From contig LR590464.1 in assembly GCA_901472455.1 (NCBI GenBank), positions 2,108,001 through 2,172,000 of the forward strand: a stretch of DNA of 64,000 bases. The letters run 5' to 3'. The DNA is from Leclercia adecarboxylata. GTDB taxonomy: Bacteria; Pseudomonadota; Gammaproteobacteria; Enterobacterales; Enterobacteriaceae. The notes under the pieces are model-generated. The model was not told the origin of the DNA, made no database searches, and worked only from the letters and a program-made list of their open reading frames with translations. A program made the position numbers and the translations under genes. Shown here in pieces: positions 48,763-59,572 of this stretch (its first letter is position 1; the number at the start of each line of letters is the position of its first letter).

Positions 48763-51700
48763 ATGTTGACAAAACTCCTGATTGCCAACCGCGGGGCGAT
48801 TGGCCTGCCGCATTCTGCGCACGCTGCGCGCCATGAACATTGGCGGCGTGGCGGTCTATTCCGAGGCGGATATCAGCAGCCTGCATATTCGCGAGGCCGA
48901 CGAGGCCCTGAGCCTGGGCGACGGCCCGGCGGCGAACACCTATCTGGTCAGCGACAACATTATCGCCGCCGCAAAAGCCAGCGGTGCTCAGGCCATCCAT
49001 CCGGGCTACGGCTTTCTGTCGGAAAACGCCGCCTTTGCCGAGGCGTGTGAGCAAGCCGGTATTGCCTTCGTCGGTCCCACGCCGGAGCAACTGCGCCTGT
49101 TTGGCCTGAAACATACCGCCCGGGCGCTGGCCAAAGCCCACGGCGTGCCAATGCTGGAAGGCACTGAACTGCTGGCAGATGTGAACGAGGCGCAGCAGGC
49201 GGCAGAGCAGGTGGGTTACCCGGTGATGCTGAAAAGCACCGCGGGCGGAGGTGGAATCGGGATGCGCGTGTGTTATACCGCCGCGGAACTGGTGGATGCT
49301 TTCGATGCGGTGGTACGGCTGGGCAAAAATAACTTCAGCGATGCGGGCGTCTTTATTGAGAAGTACATCGAGCGGGCGCGGCATCTTGAAGTCCAGCTGT
49401 TTGGCGACGGGCAAGGGGGAGGTGATTGCCCTCGGTGTGCGCGACTGCTCCGGTACAGCGCCGTAACCAGAAAGTGCTGGAAGAGACGCCCGCGCCTAAC
49501 CTGCCGGAGGGGATGGCCGATGCGCTCTGTGCGGCCGCGATCACCCTGGCAAGGCGATTAACTACCGCAGCGCGGGCACGGTAGAGTTTGTCTATGACAG
49601 CGACGCCGCTCGCTTCTATTTCCTTGGAGGTCAATACCCGTCTGCAGGTGGAGCATGGCGTTACCGAGCAGGTGTGGGGCGTGGACCTGGTGCGCTGGAT
49701 GATAGAGCTGGCGGCCGGAACGCTGGCCTCCGCTGGCCGCCCTGGCTGAAAGCCTCAACCCCGTCGGGACATGCCATTCAGGCGCGGGTCTATGCCGAAG
49801 ATCCGGGTCGTCAGTTCCAGCCTTCTCCGGGTCTGCTCACCGAAGTGGTGTTCCCGGCGGATGACCGCCGTACCCTGCGCATCGACACCTGGGTAGAGTC
49901 CGGCTGCGAAGTCCCGCCATTTTTTGACCCGATTGCTGGCGAAAATCATCGCCTGGCGACCCACGCGCGACGCGGGCATCAATGCCCTGCTCGCCGCGTT
50001 GGGTGATACCCGCCTGTACGGCGTGGGAGACGAAACCGCAGCTATCTGCAGCAGATTTTGACCTTTACGCCATTCGCCCGCGGCGAACCCTGGACCCGCT
50101 GTCTGGAAGGGCTGGAGTATCAGGCCTTCACCCTCGAGGTGCTGAGCGCCGGAACACAAACCACGGTGCAGGACTACCCGGGGCGCACGGGCTACTGGGC
50201 GGTGGGGGTGCACCTTCCGGGCCGATGGACAGCCGGGCGCTGCGTCTCGGCAACCGTCTGTTGGGCAATGACGACCGCGCCGCGGCGCTGGAGATCACCC
50301 TCAGCGGCCCGACGCTTAAATTCAACTGCGATGCCCAGCTGGTGGTGACCGGGGCCGAGATTGACCTTAGCCTGGACGGCGAGCCGCTGGAAAACAACCG
50401 GATTATTCATGTGCGACGCGGCATGACGCTGCGGATGGGTGATATTGCTGACGCTGGCGTGCGCAGCTATCTGTGCCTGCGCGGCGGGTTTAACGTGCCG
50501 GATTATCTCGGCAGCAAAAGTACCTTTACCCTCGGGCAGTTTGGCGGTCACGCCGGACGCGCGTTGCGTACCGGCGACGTCCTGCACATTTCGCCGTTAA
50601 CCTCGCCGTGCCCGGAGCAGGCGCTGCCGCAGGCCTTGCGCACCCGCCTGGCGGCGGTGCGGGAGCTGCGGGTGATCTCTGGCCCGCACGGTGCGCCGGA
50701 ATATTTCACCCCTGACTACATGCAGACGTTCTTCGCTACCGACTGGGAAGTGCATTTCAACTCCAGCCGCACCGGCGTGCGCCTGATCGGCCCGAAACCC
50801 GAGTGGGTACGGGACAGCGGCGGCGAGGCGGGGCTGCATCCGTCGAACATCCACGATAATCCCTATGCCATAGGCGCCGTGGATTTTACCGGCGATATGC
50901 CAGTGATCCTCGGCCCGGATGGCCCAAGCCTGGCGGGTTTGTCTGCCCGGTCACCATCATCGAGGCCGATTTGCACGCGGTCGGGCAGTTGAAAGCGGGT
51001 GACAAAGTGCGTTTTGTCCCGGTAGATATCGCCACGGCCCGACGTCTGGCCCAGGCGCAGGAAGCAGAGATCCGCAGCCTGCAGCCGCAGCAGCTCGACT
51101 GGCAGCCAGCGAAAGAGGCCTCGCCAGTGGTGCTTGAGCAAGGACAGGGCGATAAACGGCTGGTTGCGCGTCTCTCCGGCGATACCCATCTGCTGCTGGA
51201 GATTGGCGATCCTGAGCTGGATCTGGTCCTGCGTTTTCGCGCCCACGCCCTGATGCAGGCCCTGGAGGCGCGGGCGTTTGAGGGGGTTATCGATCTGACA
51301 CCGGGCATTCGCTCGCTGCAAATTCACTATCAGCCCGAGGCGCTGAGCCTGGCGAGCCTGCTGGATAGCGTGGCCGGGATTTGGCATGACGTCTGCGAGC
51401 AGGCGTCGCTGGACGTGCCGTCGCGTATCGTCTGGCTGCCGCTCTCCTGGGACGACCCGGCCTGCCAGAAAGCCATCGACAAATACATGACCACCGTGCG
51501 GCGGGATGCGCCCTGGTGCCCGAGTAACCTTGAATTTATTCGCCGCATTAACGATCTGGCGAATATCGATGAGGTCTATAAAACGGTGTTTGACGCCAGC
51601 TATCTGGTGATGGGACTGGGGGATGTCTATCTCGGTGCGCCGGTGGCAACGCCGCTGGATCCGCGTCATCGTCTGGTCACTACTAAATACAACCCGGCGC

Positions 51701-52371
51701 GTACCTGGACGGCGGAAAACTCGGTGGGGATCGGCGGGGCCTATCTGTGCGTCTATGGCATGGAGGGGCCGGGTGGGTATCAGTTTGTCGGCCGGACGTT
51801 ACAGATGTGGAATCGCTATCACGCCGTCGATGATTTTGGTGGCAAGCCCTGGCTGCTGCGCTTCTTCGACCAGATCCGCTTCTATCCGGTCTCTGCTGAG
51901 GAGTTGATCACCATCCGTCGCGACTTCCCGCTGGGGCGCTATCCGCTGCGCATCGAGCACACCACCCTGAAACTGGCCGAGTATCAGCAGTTCCTGGCTG
52001 ACGAAGCCCAGGGCATAGAGGCGTTTCGCGCCCATCAACAGGGGGCTTTTAACGCCGAGCGTGAGCGCTGGATTGCCAACGGCCAGGCGCATTTCGACAG
52101 CAGCGATGTGCTGGCGGAGGAGGGCGAAGATGCACCGCTCCAGCCAGGACAGGCAGGTATCGACAGCCCGATTTCCGGCAACCTGTGGCAAGTCAATGTC
52201 GAACCCGGTCAGCCGGTACGCGAGGGCGATGTGCTGGTGGTGCTGGAGTCAATGAAGATGGAGATCCCGCTGCTGGCCTCGCAGGACGGCGTGGTTAGCC
52301 AGGTGCGTGTCCAGCCGGGTTCGTCGGTGCGCGCGGGTCAGTGTGTAGTGGTTCTGGAGAAAACAGCATGA
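48763..52371 (+). CDS. Biotin-dependent guanidine/urea carboxylase, frameshifted
   Basis: ATP-dependent carboxylase of about 1,200 residues. Biotin carboxylase domain ([33 protein letters not shown]-grasp loop [24 protein letters not shown]) to about 50100; AHS2-type carboxyltransferase part ([31 protein letters not shown] region; [20 protein letters not shown]) to about 50990; AHS1-type part ([25 protein letters not shown]) to about 51910; C-terminal biotinyl domain with Lys in [11 protein letters not shown]. Frame errors near 48800, 49410, 49465, 49550, 49625, 49725, 49940, 50025, 50215 and 50930. Often annotated urea carboxylase; the ykkC riboswitch and DUF1989 partners argue for guanidine as the true substrate. 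Confidence 0.9.
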
Positions 52372-54168
52372 TGCATCCCTTTGATTTGCGGCTTGATGCC
52401 CTGACGCAGGCTTACCGTGATGGCCGTTTTACGCCGCGGGAAGTGATCGCCACCCTGCGCGAGCGGGCGGTGGCGTTAAACCCGGAGTTCAACACCTTTA
52501 TTTATCTCCTTACCTCCGAGGAGCTGGAGCCGTACCTCGCCGCGCTGGACGGTGCGGCGCCGCAGACGTTGCCGCTTTATGGCGTGCCTTTTGCCATCAA
52601 AGACAATATCGATCTGGCGGGTATCGAGACCACCGCCGCCTGCCCGGCGTTTGCTTACCGGGCCGGGCGAGATGCGACCATCGTTAGCCAGTTGATTGCG
52701 CTGGGGGCAATCCCGCTGGGTAAAACCAATCTTGACCAGTTCGCCACCGGCTTAAACGGCACGCGCTCGCCGTACGGGCTTTGTCGCAACAGCGTGAATG
52801 CGGATTATCCCTCGGGTGGCTCCAGCGCCGGGTCGTCGCTGGCGGTAGCGCTGGGGCTGGCGAGCTTTGCCCTCGGCACGGATACCGCCGGGAGCGGTCG
52901 TGTACCGGCTGCGCTGAATAACCTGGTCGGGCTGAAAGCCACCAAAGGGTTAATTTCCACCGCCGGGGTGGTGCCAGCCTGTCGGACGCTGGACTGCGTG
53001 ACCTTCTTCACGGCCACCGCTGACGAGGCCAGTCAGCTGCTGGCCCTGACGGCGGTGAAAGACCCGCGCGACGACTACAGCCGCGCCAACCCAGCGTGGA
53101 ACGGGGCGCAGGCCTTTGGGGTGCCTGAGGCAGGTTTCCGCTTTGGCGTGCCGGACCAACTGGAGTTCCTCGGCTGCGCGGAGAGCGAAGCGTTCTATCA
53201 CCGCGCCCGTGAGCGACTCATGGCGCTGGGCGGCGTTCCGGTGACCATCGACTTTGCGCCGTTTTTAGCGGCGGCGACGCTGCTGTACGACGGCCCGTGG
53301 GTGGCGGAGCGCTATCACGTTGCCGGAAAACTGATTGAGCAGCAGCCGGAGGCAGTATTGCCGGTGATCCGCGATGTGCTGCGCAAAGCCCCCGGTACCG
53401 ACGCGGTGGCGGCGTTTGACGCCCAGTACAAACTCCAGCATTTCAAAACCCTGTGTGACGAAATCATGGCGGAACTGGATTGTGTGCTCACCCCGACCTA
53501 TCCGCGCCCGGTGACGCTGGTAGAGCTGGCGGAGGAGCCGGTTAAACGCAATTCCGAGTTAGGGGTTTACACCAACTTCATGAACCTGCTGGACTACGCC
53601 GCCGTGGCGGTGCCTGCGGGTGTAATGGCGAATGGCCTGCCGTCGGGCGTGACGCTGTTTGGACGGGCCTTCACCGACCAGTATCTGCTCAGCCTTGCCG
53701 GGGCGTTACAACGTCACCAGAACCTGGCCTTACCCGGCGATCGCCTGATCCAGACTGCTGCACCTGCTACCCCCGCCACTCACGATCGCCTGTCGGTCGT
53801 GGTCTGTGGGGCGCATCTGGACGGGCTGGGCGCTCAACCACCAGCTGCGCCAGCGGGAGCCGTCCTGCGGGAAGCAACCCACAGCGCGCCGCACTATCGG
53901 CTTTACGCTCTGGCTGACGGAAAACGCCCCCGGCATGGTGCGCGACCGGGAGCAGGGAGCGGCCATTGCCGTTGAGGTATGGGAACTGCCCCATACTGAA
54001 GTGGGGTCGTTTCTGGCAGGCATCCCGGCCCCGCTGGGACTGGGCAAAGTGGAGCTGGAGGACGGGCGCTGGTTAACAGGGTTTATCTGCGAAGAGTATG
54101 GTTTGCAGGGGGCGCAGGAGATAACGGCGTTTGGTGGCTGGAGAGCCTGGCTTGCCCACCAGGGGTGA
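52368..54168 (+). CDS. atzF: Allophanate hydrolase, frameshifted
   Basis: About 600 residues; hydrolyses allophanate to ammonia and CO2, the last step of the pathway. Amidase signature: Lys in PFAIKDNIDLAG, cis-Ser and nucleophile Ser in YPSGGSSAGSSLAVALG and DTAGSGRVPAAL. The C-terminal AtzF-type domain (VGSFLAGIPAPLGLGKVEL, FICEEYGLQGAQEITAFGGWRAW) is present. Frame errors near 53765 and 53830. The ATG overlaps the stop of the carboxylase gene (ATGA). Confidence 0.92.
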
Positions 54169-54184
54169 GCAGCCAGGCATCTCG

Positions 54185-54785
54185 TTAACGGTACAGCGGC
54201 TTTTCTGCTACCGGGATCAACAACGTGGATTGCCACTCTGCCAGCGTCAACTGCGCCAGCTGTCCCAGCGCACGGTAGAACGGGTGGCCCGCGTTTTCGA
54301 CAAACAGGGTAAGAAAACGCGTGCTCCACGGCAGAAGATGCCAGGCCAGCAGCTGATCCCGCTCCGCATCCCGGCCCGTTTCGGCCAGCCATGCGGCCAG
54401 CAGCAGCAGGGTGCCAAAGTGATCTTCCGGTTCATTCTGCGCCATTTCAAAGGCGATGCCGTTGTCGCGCATCCACTGGCGCAGTGCCAGAGTGGAGTCG
54501 CCAAACAGTACGCTCTCGCGATCCAGCCAGACCGATCCCCCATGGCGGCGCGGGAAGCGCCCAGGGGCCAATAAACAGCCGCTGCCAGGCATCCGGGAGC
54601 GCTTCGTCAGACGGCTGGCGCAGGATCTCTGCGACAGGGGCTAACTGCCCGGACGGCAGCGGCCAGTCCTGCTGCCAGTCGCCCCCGGTCAGCGCCGCCA
54701 CCAGCGGTGCAGCCTGCTCGCTGTCAGGGGCGAAATAAAACAGTGCGCCCAGTACCCGGGCGGTAAACGCAAAACCTTCATTCAT
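54185..54785 (-). CDS. dmsD: DmsD/TorD-family Tat proofreading chaperone, frameshifted
   Basis: About 200 residues; all-helical chaperone that binds the twin-arginine signal of DmsA before export. MNEGFAFTARVLGALFYFAPDS; LPDAWQRLFIGPWALPAPPWGSVWLDRE, EDHFGTLLLLAAWLAE and HLLPWSTRFLTLF are family hallmarks. One frame error near 54550. Last gene of the dms operon as laid out here. Confidence 0.85.
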
Positions 54786-54828
54786 TACTGCATTCCTTGA
54801 ACGGCGCGGGTTGCCCCGCGCGCACAGA

Positions 54829-55683
54829 TTATCCGGCAATCGCCATACCCACGGTCATATGCAGGCCGTAGAAGACGCCGCGGCCAATAAGCTCCCCGAC
54901 CACCACCAGCAGTAGCCCCAGCGCCAGTCCTGCTGGCGTAGGCACTTTACGACGCATCAGCGCGCACAGCCAGCAGCCCAGACCGGCCGTAAGCAGCATG
55001 ATACGCCACACCTGCAGGGAACCATAATCCGGGACCAGGGCGTTGGCCTGCTGGACGGAACTGTGGATCGAACCGAGGTCGTGGCTTTGCAGAACCACCG
55101 CTGCCGCGCTGACCAAGAGTGCGACAACGGCGATGCCTGCTGCTACATGCGCGTGAAACGGCACCTTCGCCATCCGCACCAGCAGGGCGGCGAACAGCGG
55201 GCCGCCGAGCAGCATGGTCAGGAAGAAGTTCAGGGTGGTGTAGCCATTGTGCCAGGTAGGCACCGTGTCTATCTGATACACGCGGGTCATCGCCCAGACA
55301 AAGACCAGCCCCAGCACCATGCTCAGCACCAGCCAGATCCTGCCCAGCACCGCGGGCATTTTGCCGAGCACGGCCACTAACCACCAGAAGCCGCCGACGG
55401 CGAAGAACAGCGTCCCGCTGGCGATTTCGTTGCTCAGGCCGGATGCGCCGACGCGATTAAGGGAGTTAAAGGCGCGCAGCGGTGAGCCGAGGTGCAGGAT
55501 CGAGGCGACAAAGCCCACGCCCATCACCAGCCATAAAAAGAACATGCTGCGCACCAGCCGGTTGCGCGCCATCGGGTCGCGCTCCCGCAGCCAGGCGACG
55601 CCCGCCACAATCAGCGCCCCGGCAACACACTGGCCTAGTACGGTAAAAATGACCAGCGGCCATTCATGCCATCCGTTTCCCAT
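54829..55683 (-). CDS. dmsC: DMSO reductase membrane anchor subunit DmsC
   Basis: Intact, 284 residues with eight predicted membrane helices. MGNGWHEWPLVIFTVLGQCV, the quinol-site His region LGSPLRAFNSLNRVGASGLSNEI, and GRGVFYGLHMTVGMAIAG at the end. Takes electrons from menaquinol and passes them to DmsB. It starts 2 bases after the dmsB stop. Confidence 0.9.
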   Translation of the reverse strand: MGNGWHEWPLVIFTVLGQCVAGALIVAGVAWLRERDPMARNRLVRSMFFLWLVMGVGFVASILHLGSPLRAFNSLNRVGASGLSNEIASGTLFFAVGGFWWLVAVLGKMPAVLGRIWLVLSMVLGLVFVWAMTRVYQIDTVPTWHNGYTTLNFFLTMLLGGPLFAALLVRMAKVPFHAHVAAGIAVVALLVSAAAVVLQSHDLGSIHSSVQQANALVPDYGSLQVWRIMLLTAGLGCWLCALMRRKVPTPAGLALGLLLVVVGELIGRGVFYGLHMTVGMAIAG

Positions 55684-55684
55684 C

Positions 55685-56302
55685 TCACACCTCCTGCGGA
55701 TTAGCCAGATAGCCGGTGGTATCACCCGTGGGTCGGCTGTTGGCATTGGGTTTAATGACGATAGACGGCTTCGTGAAGTGCGCCGACGGCAGCGGCGCGA
55801 CAGCGGCCAGTTTGCCGTGCTTCTTGCGCAGCTCTTCAATCGGGCCGAAGTCCAGCGCCCGCAGCGGGCAGGACTCGACGCAGATCGGCTTCTGGCCCTC
55901 CGCCACCCGCTCATGGCAGCCGTCGCACTTGGTCATATGGCCTTTGGCAGCGTTGTACTGCGGGGCACCGTACGGGCAGGCCATGTGGCAGTAGCGGCAG
56001 CCGATGCAGACATCCTCATCCACCACCACAAAGCCGTCTTCGCGCTTGTGCATCGCCCCGCTCGGGCAGACCTTGGTGCAGGCCGGGTCCTCGCAGTGGT
56101 TGCAGGAGATGGACAGATAGTAGGCAAACACGTTCTGGTGCCAGACGCCGTTGTCCTCCTGCCAGTCGCCGCCCGCGTACTCGTAGATGCGGCGGAAGCT
56201 GACATCCGGGGTGAGATCCTTGTAATCCTTGCACGCCAGCTCACAGGTTTTGCACCCGGTGCAGCGGCTGGAATCAATAAAAAATCCATACTGAGTGGTC
56301 AT
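55685..56302 (-). CDS. dmsB: DMSO reductase iron-sulfur subunit DmsB
   Basis: Intact, 205 residues. Four ferredoxin-type Cys clusters: CTGCKTCELAC, CNHCEDPACTKVCP, CIGCRYCHMACP, CDGCHERVAEGQKPICVESCP. It carries electrons from DmsC to the molybdenum subunit. It lies 10 bases after the dmsA stop. Confidence 0.93.
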   Translation of the reverse strand: MTTQYGFFIDSSRCTGCKTCELACKDYKDLTPDVSFRRIYEYAGGDWQEDNGVWHQNVFAYYLSISCNHCEDPACTKVCPSGAMHKREDGFVVVDEDVCIGCRYCHMACPYGAPQYNAAKGHMTKCDGCHERVAEGQKPICVESCPLRALDFGPIEELRKKHGKLAAVAPLPSAHFTKPSIVIKPNANSRPTGDTTGYLANPQEV

Positions 56303-56312
56303 CGGCTACTCC

Positions 56313-57360
56313 TTACGCCTTCTCGATTTGCACCAGATTGGTGTGTTGTGGATTGCCCTTCGCCAGCGGCGACGGGACGGTGCGTGGTCAGGGTGTTCAT
56401 GCAGGCACCGTGGTCAACGCGGTCACCCTGCATATCGGCCTGATGCCACGCCCCCTGGCCCATGGCGCTGACGCCCGGCATGATCCGCGGGGTCACTTTG
56501 GCGGGAATGCGCACTTCGCCGCGGGTGTTGAAGACCCGCACCATGTCGCCGTTTTTAATGCCGCGTTTCTGCGCATCAACCGGGTTGAGCCACACTTCCT
56601 GGCGGCAGGCGGCCTGCAGCACGTCCACATTGCCGTAGCTGGAGTGGGTGCGGGCTTTGTAGTGAAAGCCGAACAGCTGCAGCGGAAACTGACCGCGATC
56701 GTCCGAATCCCAGCCTTCGAAGGTCGAGGCATACACCGGCAGCGGGCTGATCGTTTCGTCCTCCTTCAGCTCCCAGGCGCGGGCGATCTCTGCCAGCCGA
56801 CTGGAGTAGATCTCGATTTTGCCTGACGGGGTTTTAAGCGGATGAGCCTCGGGATCCTCGCGGAATTTCTTATAGGCCACGAAGTGACCGTTGGGGTCCT
56901 TGCGTTTATAGATGCCCATCTCTTTTAGCGCTTCGTAAGAGGGGAGTTGTGGATCTTTGGCCACCATTTTGGCGTACAGATACTGCAACCACTCCGCCTG
57001 GGTGCGGCCTTCGGTAAAGCGTTGGTGGATATCCGGCCCGAGGCGTTTCGCCACTTCGCTCATGATCCAGTAGATGGGTTTACGTTCGAATTTCGGCGCG
57101 GTTACCGGCTGGAGGAAGATCAGATAGCCCATATTCCCCGCGTAATCGTTGGGAATGATGTCTTCCTGTTCGACGGTCATCAGATCTGGCAGCAGCAGGT
57201 CGGCATATTTCGCCGACGAGGTCATGAAGTTGTCGATCACCACAATCATTTCGCACTTGCGCTCATCCTGCAGAATGTCGTGGGTTTTATTGATGTCTGA
57301 ATGCTGGTTGATGATGGTGTTGCCAGCGTAGTTCCAGATGGACTCCACTGTCAGACGGAT
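56313..57360 (-). pseudogene. dmsA: DMSO reductase catalytic subunit DmsA, 5' part lost at an insertion junction
   Basis: Only the C-terminal 340 or so of about 810 residues remain: WNYAGNTIINQHSDINKTHD, FMTSSAKYADLLLPD, NDYAGNMGYLIF, PSGKIEIYSSRLAEIAR, FGFHYKARTHSSYGNVD, the molydopterin-binding MPGVSAMGQGAWHQAD and NTLTT, then one frame error near 56385 before LVQIEKA. Homology to DmsA stops at about 57340 and the following plus-strand DNA is phage-like. The twin-arginine leader, the iron-sulfur site and most of the cofactor site are missing, so no functional enzyme can come from this copy unless the assembly is wrong. Confidence 0.88.
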
Positions 57361-57405
57361 GGACGGACTTGAAGTAGTTGACTCAACGCTACTTAAGGTC
57401 CTGAT

Positions 57406-59002
57406 ATGACTGACATTAACCATGACAACACTGTATATCCATCCAGTTCTTTCTCTGGGTCTCCCTATCTGTATGGGCAAGTCTACACCCCAAGTCCTGA
57501 CACAAGGCTGACACAAATCAATCTACTCGGCGTAGCTAAGCCTCAGTTAGTCCGTAGAGCCAATGGTCGATATACTATCCGCTTCAGACTCAAGGGACAG
57601 ACCACACCGTTTCTTTCAGTATCGACCCGCAGCACAGACAGGAGAGTAGCCACAATGCGTCAGAGAGAGCTTGCAGCCACAGCTAAGGCCTTCATGTTGG
57701 ATAGACCTGAAGTCTCGCTACAGGAGCTTACAGAGCACCTCCGGTCTATGGCTGAGCAGTTCCTGACAGACGCTAGTGACGATTACTGGAATGGACTTGA
57801 GGTCGCTACTTTGGTGGACGAGAAGTCCAACCTGAAGGAGCTAGCCGCTACGCAAGCCTTAAGTCTGGACCAGCAGAAGGGCATAAGGTTAGCGCTTGAA
57901 GTCCTGACCGCAGCACAGCAGAGGGTAGACACTGGTGATACCTCTGTCTGATTAAGCTGATTGATGATAATAACCATACTGATTACTCAACTATTAGGGC
58001 GACTCTACGTCAATTCTGAAGAATGGAGCAGGGGGATAGACCAGTAGTTTTCACACAGGAGCGCCAACCTGAGGTCACTATCTGTAGTTTTTCTGAGCTA
58101 GTGTCCTCGCTGCTGGCTGAGAAGGTCCAGACCCTGAAGTCCTCCAGCTACAAGGACCTCTCGTCCTCACTGAATACCGTCTCCCGGTTCCTGCCTGAAG
58201 ACATGGACCTGATGTCTCGCTCTGAGTGGCTGGCTGTCAGGGACGCTATGCTGGCTTCTGAGGTGAGACCGTCGACGATTAACAAGCTGCTGACTAAGGC
58301 GAAGATGTGTCTGGACTATGGCCTGATGAATGGGCAACTTGAGGGCCGCAACCCGATTGAGCGCATGAAGTTAACTAAGGATGTAGACTCCAAGCGTAGA
58401 GCATTCACTGACGAGGAGCTGGGAGAGACTTCTTGTCCGGGTAGAGGCTGAGTATCAGTTCACGCGACACACCGCTCACACGACCTCTGAGGCTCGCAGA
58501 TGGGCGACTCTGGTATCTGTGGGTCACTGGAGCTAGGTCTGCTGAGGTCTGCCACCTGATTAAACGTGACATTGTAACGATTGATAAGATGGTCTGTATC
58601 GACATTAATGAAGATGGGGACGGGAAGTCCGTAAAGAACAAGCATTCAGTCCGACTTGTACCGCTGACCGATGGCGCTTATGGGTTTGACCTGACGTCCT
58701 TTCTGTCGTGGGTAGACGCTCAGCCTGATGATGGTCCTCTCTTCGGGATGACACCGAGCGCCTACTCTAGCTGGTTTAACTCTCGGGTCCTGACTGAGGC
58801 CCTGCCAGACGCCGATAACGTCTCGCTTCATAGTCTGAGGCATTGGCTGGCGACCCGTATGAAAGAGCGTGGTGTCAATCTGGTGGACGCTCAGGGCATC
58901 TTAGGTCATAGCTCGCAGTCAATCACTTACGACCTGTACGGGAAGGGGCACGCGGTTGGACGTCTGGCTGATGCGCTAAATCTGGCACTGGTAGGGATGT
59001 GA
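57406..59002 (+). CDS. int: Large tyrosine recombinase (integrase), frameshifted
   Basis: About 530 residues. N-terminal arm-binding-like domain (LVRRANGRYTIRFRLKGQTT, LSVSTRSTDRRVATMRQREL); core-binding SAM-like domain from about 58080 (FSELVSSLLAEKVQTLKSSSYKDLSSSL in parts; RPSTINKLLTKAKMCLDYG); catalytic domain with Arg I in TGARSAEVCHL (about 58527-58559), beta-hairpin Lys in SVKNKHSVRLVPL, HSLRHWLATRM (His/Arg II) and GHSSQSITYDLYGKG (His III and nucleophile Tyr). Frame errors near 57950-58020, 58425 and 58525. It begins only about 45 bases from the dmsA junction and points inward. Confidence 0.88.
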
Positions 59003-59015
59003 GTGGAGAATCGTA

Positions 59016-59129
59016 ATGGTTAAAGAGTTTAAAGTCCGTAAAGAAAATAAGCCGTCATATGAATGTATGATTACTGCTGAAACCTGTTTGGGGTTAGCAG
59101 GTCTGGCGACCGAGGAGGTGGGAGCGTGA
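59016..59129 (+). CDS. Small ORF, 37 residues, coupled to the HEPN gene
   Basis: MVKEFKVRKENKPSYECMIT.., preceded by GGAGAATCGTA. Its TGA overlaps the GTG start of the HEPN gene (GTGA), so translation is probably coupled. It could be an antitoxin-like partner or an excisionase-like protein, but the sequence shows no motif. Confidence 0.45.
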   Translation: MVKEFKVRKENKPSYECMITAETCLGLAGLATEEVGA

Positions 59130-59572
59130 GCACCATTATCGTACAGGTATCATATTCACTGCCTTTGCTATTGAGGCTATGTTCATCTTCTATAGAAAAC
59201 AGGTTGACCCCGGTTACGATAAGACGAAACCAGAGTGCAGAAAGACAATGCACAAGAAAACGTTTAAAATTGTGCGGCTTTACTAATTATATGGGGACAA
59301 AACCTTATCAAATTATCAAAGAGTGTCTTGAGGTAAGAGATGCAATTGCTCACGGCGATTCGTACACTTCCAGCTTTAATTTCTCAGCGGATCATTTGGA
59401 TAACCAAGACGATATTGCAAGAGGTGTCTTGGCGGTAAACTCCGAACAATTCCGGGGATTAACTGCCGACCTCCTTAAGAAATACATTGAGATGGCAAAG
59501 CATATTGACCATGAGATTTATGATAACGGTTACAGGCCTTCTGAAGGAGGACCTCCCGGCAGCCGAGCGTAG
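59126..59572 (+). CDS. HEPN-like protein with RX4H motif, frameshifted
   Basis: About 148 residues. After correcting a frame error near 59145, HHYRTGIIFTAFAIEAMFIF is a helix with the pattern of HEPN proteins; after a second near 59270, LCGFTNYMGTKPYQIIKECL, then EVRDAIAHGDSY with the catalytic-type R-X4-H, then a third helix (LTADLLKKYIEMAKHI). HEPN proteins are often RNases in toxin-antitoxin or abortive-infection systems. GTG start with GAGGAGGTG upstream. Position next to the integrase fits cargo defence against rival phages. Confidence 0.65.
   Translation: MSTIIVQVSYSLPLLLRLCSSSIENRLTPVTIRRNQSAERQCTRKRLKLCGFTNYMGTKPYQIIKECLEVRDAIAHGDSYTSSFNFSADHLDNQDDIARGVLAVNSEQFRGLTADLLKKYIEMAKHIDHEIYDNGYRPSEGGPPGSRA

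Noticed and set aside
1..57360. Mass gene decay in a host-restricted strain
   Set aside because: Breaks hit housekeeping-type and accessory genes equally, are nearly all one-base indels and leave normal protein on both sides; no matching IS expansion is seen.
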